Source: Certhia americana
Taxonomy: Eukaryota; Chordata; Aves; Passeriformes; Certhiidae
Direction: 5' to 3'
Assembly (NCBI GenBank): GCA_018697195.1
Contig: JAGMWU010000041.1
Location: forward strand, 362,754 to 426,753
Length of the DNA stretch: 64,000 bases
Shown: positions 61,673 through 64,000 of the stretch, piece after piece
How positions within the stretch are numbered: the stretch's first letter is position 1
Layout: every line of letters starts with the position of its first letter
Program-made: the position numbers and the translations under genes
Notes under the pieces: model-generated
Databases searched by the model: none
The model's input: only the letters and a program-made list of their open reading frames with translations
What the model was told of the DNA's origin: nothing

Positions 61673-62290
61673 CTTAGGCACAACCAGGCATCAGCTGGGA
61701 CAGGGACACACCGGCATCACAGCCAGTGGTTCTGGGCTCTGAAGACAATCACTTGATGTCAAGATTTACTTGCAGAGAGAGAAGCCCCAGGCAGAAGGAG
61801 GAAAGTGAGAAGGAAAGACAGGAAAGAAGACAAGCCCAGTTTGCAATGCTACGTGCAAACTGAGCTGTTTGGTGTTCCCAGCTGAGAAACCATCTTAGCT
61901 GTGATGTACATAGCTTCCCTGAGTGAGCAGTATCAGAGCCCTCCTGTGTCCCAGGACAGCCGCACAGGGCAAGTAGGTCAGTGCAATGTTCTAATACCAA
62001 TGAGCTGCCCCTTGCCCAAGCCTGGCTATCTCTGAACAGCAGAGCCCATCCCCTGTGTTCCAGGGAATTTTTCTAACCATGAGCAGTTTAAATGCATTTC
62101 CCTGTGTGCCCATTCCATCTCTCTGAGTTCCAACAGCTCATCACCCTGACATACTCCCGACAGATGCCATAACACACAGCTAACCAAGCTGCTCTTGTCC
62201 CTAGAGATGGGCATTGCTGCCCTGTTTCCTCATCTGTCCCTGCTGCCATCATCTTTTCTGTGCCTTGCATAGTGTTTCCCTGCCTTTATG
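61673..62290. other. Non-coding stretch with a purine-rich run
   Basis: A purine-rich run at 61793-61834 has only one T and two C in about 42 bases; the rest is ordinary. No gene supported. Confidence 0.6.
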
Positions 62291-62433
62291 TGAAATAACA
62301 AAATAACAAAAATATATATCGAAAAAAGAAAGGAAAACAACCCATCCCCAATTGAAACAAAAAATTACAAATAAACAAACAAAAATCCTTCAGCCCCCCC
62401 ATACCAAAAACCACCACCACAACAAAACAACCT
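62291..62433. repeat. Long A/C-rich tract
   Basis: About 140 bases dominated by A and C (AAATAACAAAATAACAAAAA, AAATAAACAAACAAAAA, CCACCACCACAACAAAAC), with a short TATATAT and a C7 run inside. It is the complement in character of the G/T tracts elsewhere. It may be the remnant of a simple repeat or A-rich tail, but no element body was recognised. Confidence 0.85.
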
Positions 62434-62939
62434 ACAGGAACTTCATAGAAAGCAGTAGGGCTGAATTTCAGCACTTTCTAAACATTTTCAACAGTATTTA
62501 CAAATAAATAAAGAAGCAATAGCTTTTAAGGTGTTTGATACAAAACACCACTGTAAAGAGAGCCAGAGTGCTGGGAACCAGCCACACAAGCAGCAGTTCC
62601 AGGTGCAGGTACCCTCATGCTGTTTTCTCAGCCCATTCCAGGTACATGCTCACAATAACAGCAGAAAACACCAGAACCCAACAAGTACCTGGGCACCTGT
62701 GCATAAGCATTACCTTACCAAGCCCAGGTCAGAACACCTTCATGTACATCTCTGCTCTCCTTGCAGCCTCTCCAAGAGCCTCAGGGAAGAAGGCTGACAC
62801 AAGGGGGAATGAAGAACTGGCAAAGCCAGCGTGACAGGGCAATCCCACGATCATCATTCAGGTGATAATCTATGGCCAGCTGCTGTTCAGACACCCCTCC
62901 TATCAACAGCTGGCCACTGACCTCACACAACTTCAAAAT
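62434..62939. other. Non-coding stretch, no gene seen
   Basis: Ordinary sequence; overlapping plus-strand frames of 88 and 99 codons show no family resemblance. Confidence 0.5.
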
Positions 62940-63062
62940 TTCTTTTTTTTAAACATTATTTTAGATGTTTCCATCCCCTTAAAGCCACTCCTGCTCGTAG
63001 CTAAGTAGGTAATTTGCTATCCCCACCTGCTATGTAAATTGATTAATCACAGGCAAACAGAA
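62940..63062. promoter_or_regulatory. Short candidate regulatory block
   Basis: T8 and AAACATTATTTTAG, then GGTAATTTGC and TATGTAAATTGATTAATCAC. The last includes TGATTAATCA, a perfect palindrome that joins two bicoid/HNF1-like halves (about 63040-63049). CpG occurs once. Confidence 0.33.
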
Positions 63063-64000
63063 GGCTGGTTCCTATGCCGAGGAGGAAGGAAATCTGTATC
63101 AACTACTCTCTGTGACACTTGGATTTTACAAAACTTCCAACAAAGCTAAACCTTCAGCCTGTGCTCCAGCACCCAACTTAACTGTCCTCGGGCCAAAAGG
63201 GAACAATCTTTCAGAAGCTTTTAAACTCCCTGAAAATCACAGCACAAGGAACAGAAAGATGATTTTATTTCAGCAAAACACAATAAACATTCCATCAGGC
63301 ACACAGGGCTACACAGATGGTTCCCGAAGGGAATGGACCATCTTTCAAGGGCCAGTTGCAAAGTGACACCATCACTTTGTCACTCCAGCCTCCCACTTAA
63401 GGCAGAGTTGGAAGTTCTTCATAAAGCAGCATTCTGCAGATGGCAACGTTTACACATGATGTATATCACCTTTAGGGAACCTCAAAGGTTGTACAGCATT
63501 AAGGATGTCCCTAGCACTGTCATCCATCACAGGATTGAAGTGAGAAAGTTACGAAGGAACCCTCCCTGATGGCGAAGCAGTAAAACTCTCTACTTTGCCA
63601 AGAGGTATGGAAAACTCTCCCAGCACTCAGCAAGCCCGCGAATCATCAGGACAACCCCTGAAAGCAGGAGCAGTGTCCTCCCCACATCCAAGAGAACAAC
63701 TTCACCATTACAGACTCCTCATCTACTCCTCACAGAACCCTCTCTGACAAAAGGTACATCCCTTACCTGGTAGCTTCTGTGTTGATTATCTCAGCTGAAA
63801 AGCTAATACAGCTGTTTCCTGACCCTAGGAACTCTGCAACTGTCAGATATCCACAGGAAACCCTGTCAGTGGAGGCCTGGGGTGAATGGCTCCCCAGCCC
63901 AAGAGCACTGGGGTGAGACAAGGAAGCTGCAGTTTGTGAATGCCCAGCAGGGCCCTAAACAAAGCTGTACCCCTGCAGAATTTCATGGGAAATGTGGATC
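63063..64000. other. Non-coding stretch, no gene seen
   Basis: Ordinary sequence to the window edge. A donor-like word on the minus strand (CAG|GTAAGG, near 63762-63770) has no exon I can support. Confidence 0.5.

Overview
This window looks like non-coding nuclear DNA of a vertebrate, most likely a bird. The evidence is indirect. CpG is scarce over most of the window, base composition is mixed, and AT-rich stretches dense in homeodomain-like TAATTA/ATTA words alternate with moderately GC-rich filler. There are very few interspersed repeats. I see no Alu/B1-like SINE, no L1, no intact CR1 and no LTR pair, and a mammalian window this long would normally contain several. No species, chromosome or locus can be named from what is visible.

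I find no gene I can defend: no recognisable protein family, no run of coding exons, no tRNA or rRNA, no CRISPR array, no bacterial-type operon. The set of open reading frames is about what chance gives. With stops at 3/64 per codon, I roughly expect four to five frames of 150 or more codons over both strands, and about seven are present. The two longest (241 and 199 codons) open only from GTG, not ATG. The window is therefore best read as intergenic or deep intronic DNA.

What it does hold falls into three groups. (1) Blocks that look like conserved regulatory DNA: AT-rich or CpG-retaining stretches with octamer, forkhead, TCF, AP-1, PBX/MEIS-like and bicoid-type homeodomain words and short perfect dyads. 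They lie at about 5.1-5.5, 10.3-10.5, 12.2-12.3, 15.6-15.7, 18.3-18.5, 22.2-22.6, 23.7-24.0, 24.4-24.7, 25.6-25.8, 29.5-29.7, 33.5-33.6, 39.2-39.3, 43.3-43.6, 46.2-47.0, 48.4-48.8, 49.2-49.7, 53.3-53.7, 55.3-55.6, 56.7-57.2, 58.1-58.4, 60.1-60.3 and 62.9-63.1 kb. Such spacing resembles a regulatory landscape beside or inside a developmental gene, but conservation cannot be tested here. (2) Repeats: an (AC)13 and a (GCA)6 microsatellite, homopolymer runs, several one-sided G/T or A/C tracts, short tandem duplications, two faint MIR-like SINE relics, and a 116-bp segment present twice 2.2 kb apart at 86% identity. (3) Structure-prone DNA, notably a G-quadruplex motif on the minus strand near 17.0 kb and a cluster of three dyads near 56.9 kb.

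Annotations of possible promoters or exons (about 25.0-25.2 kb and 59.7 kb) are tentative. I do not see evidence for a new multi-gene system. The best leads are the 56.9-kb dyad cluster, the 53.3-kb block, the paired palindromes at 29.6 kb and the duplicated 116-bp segment.
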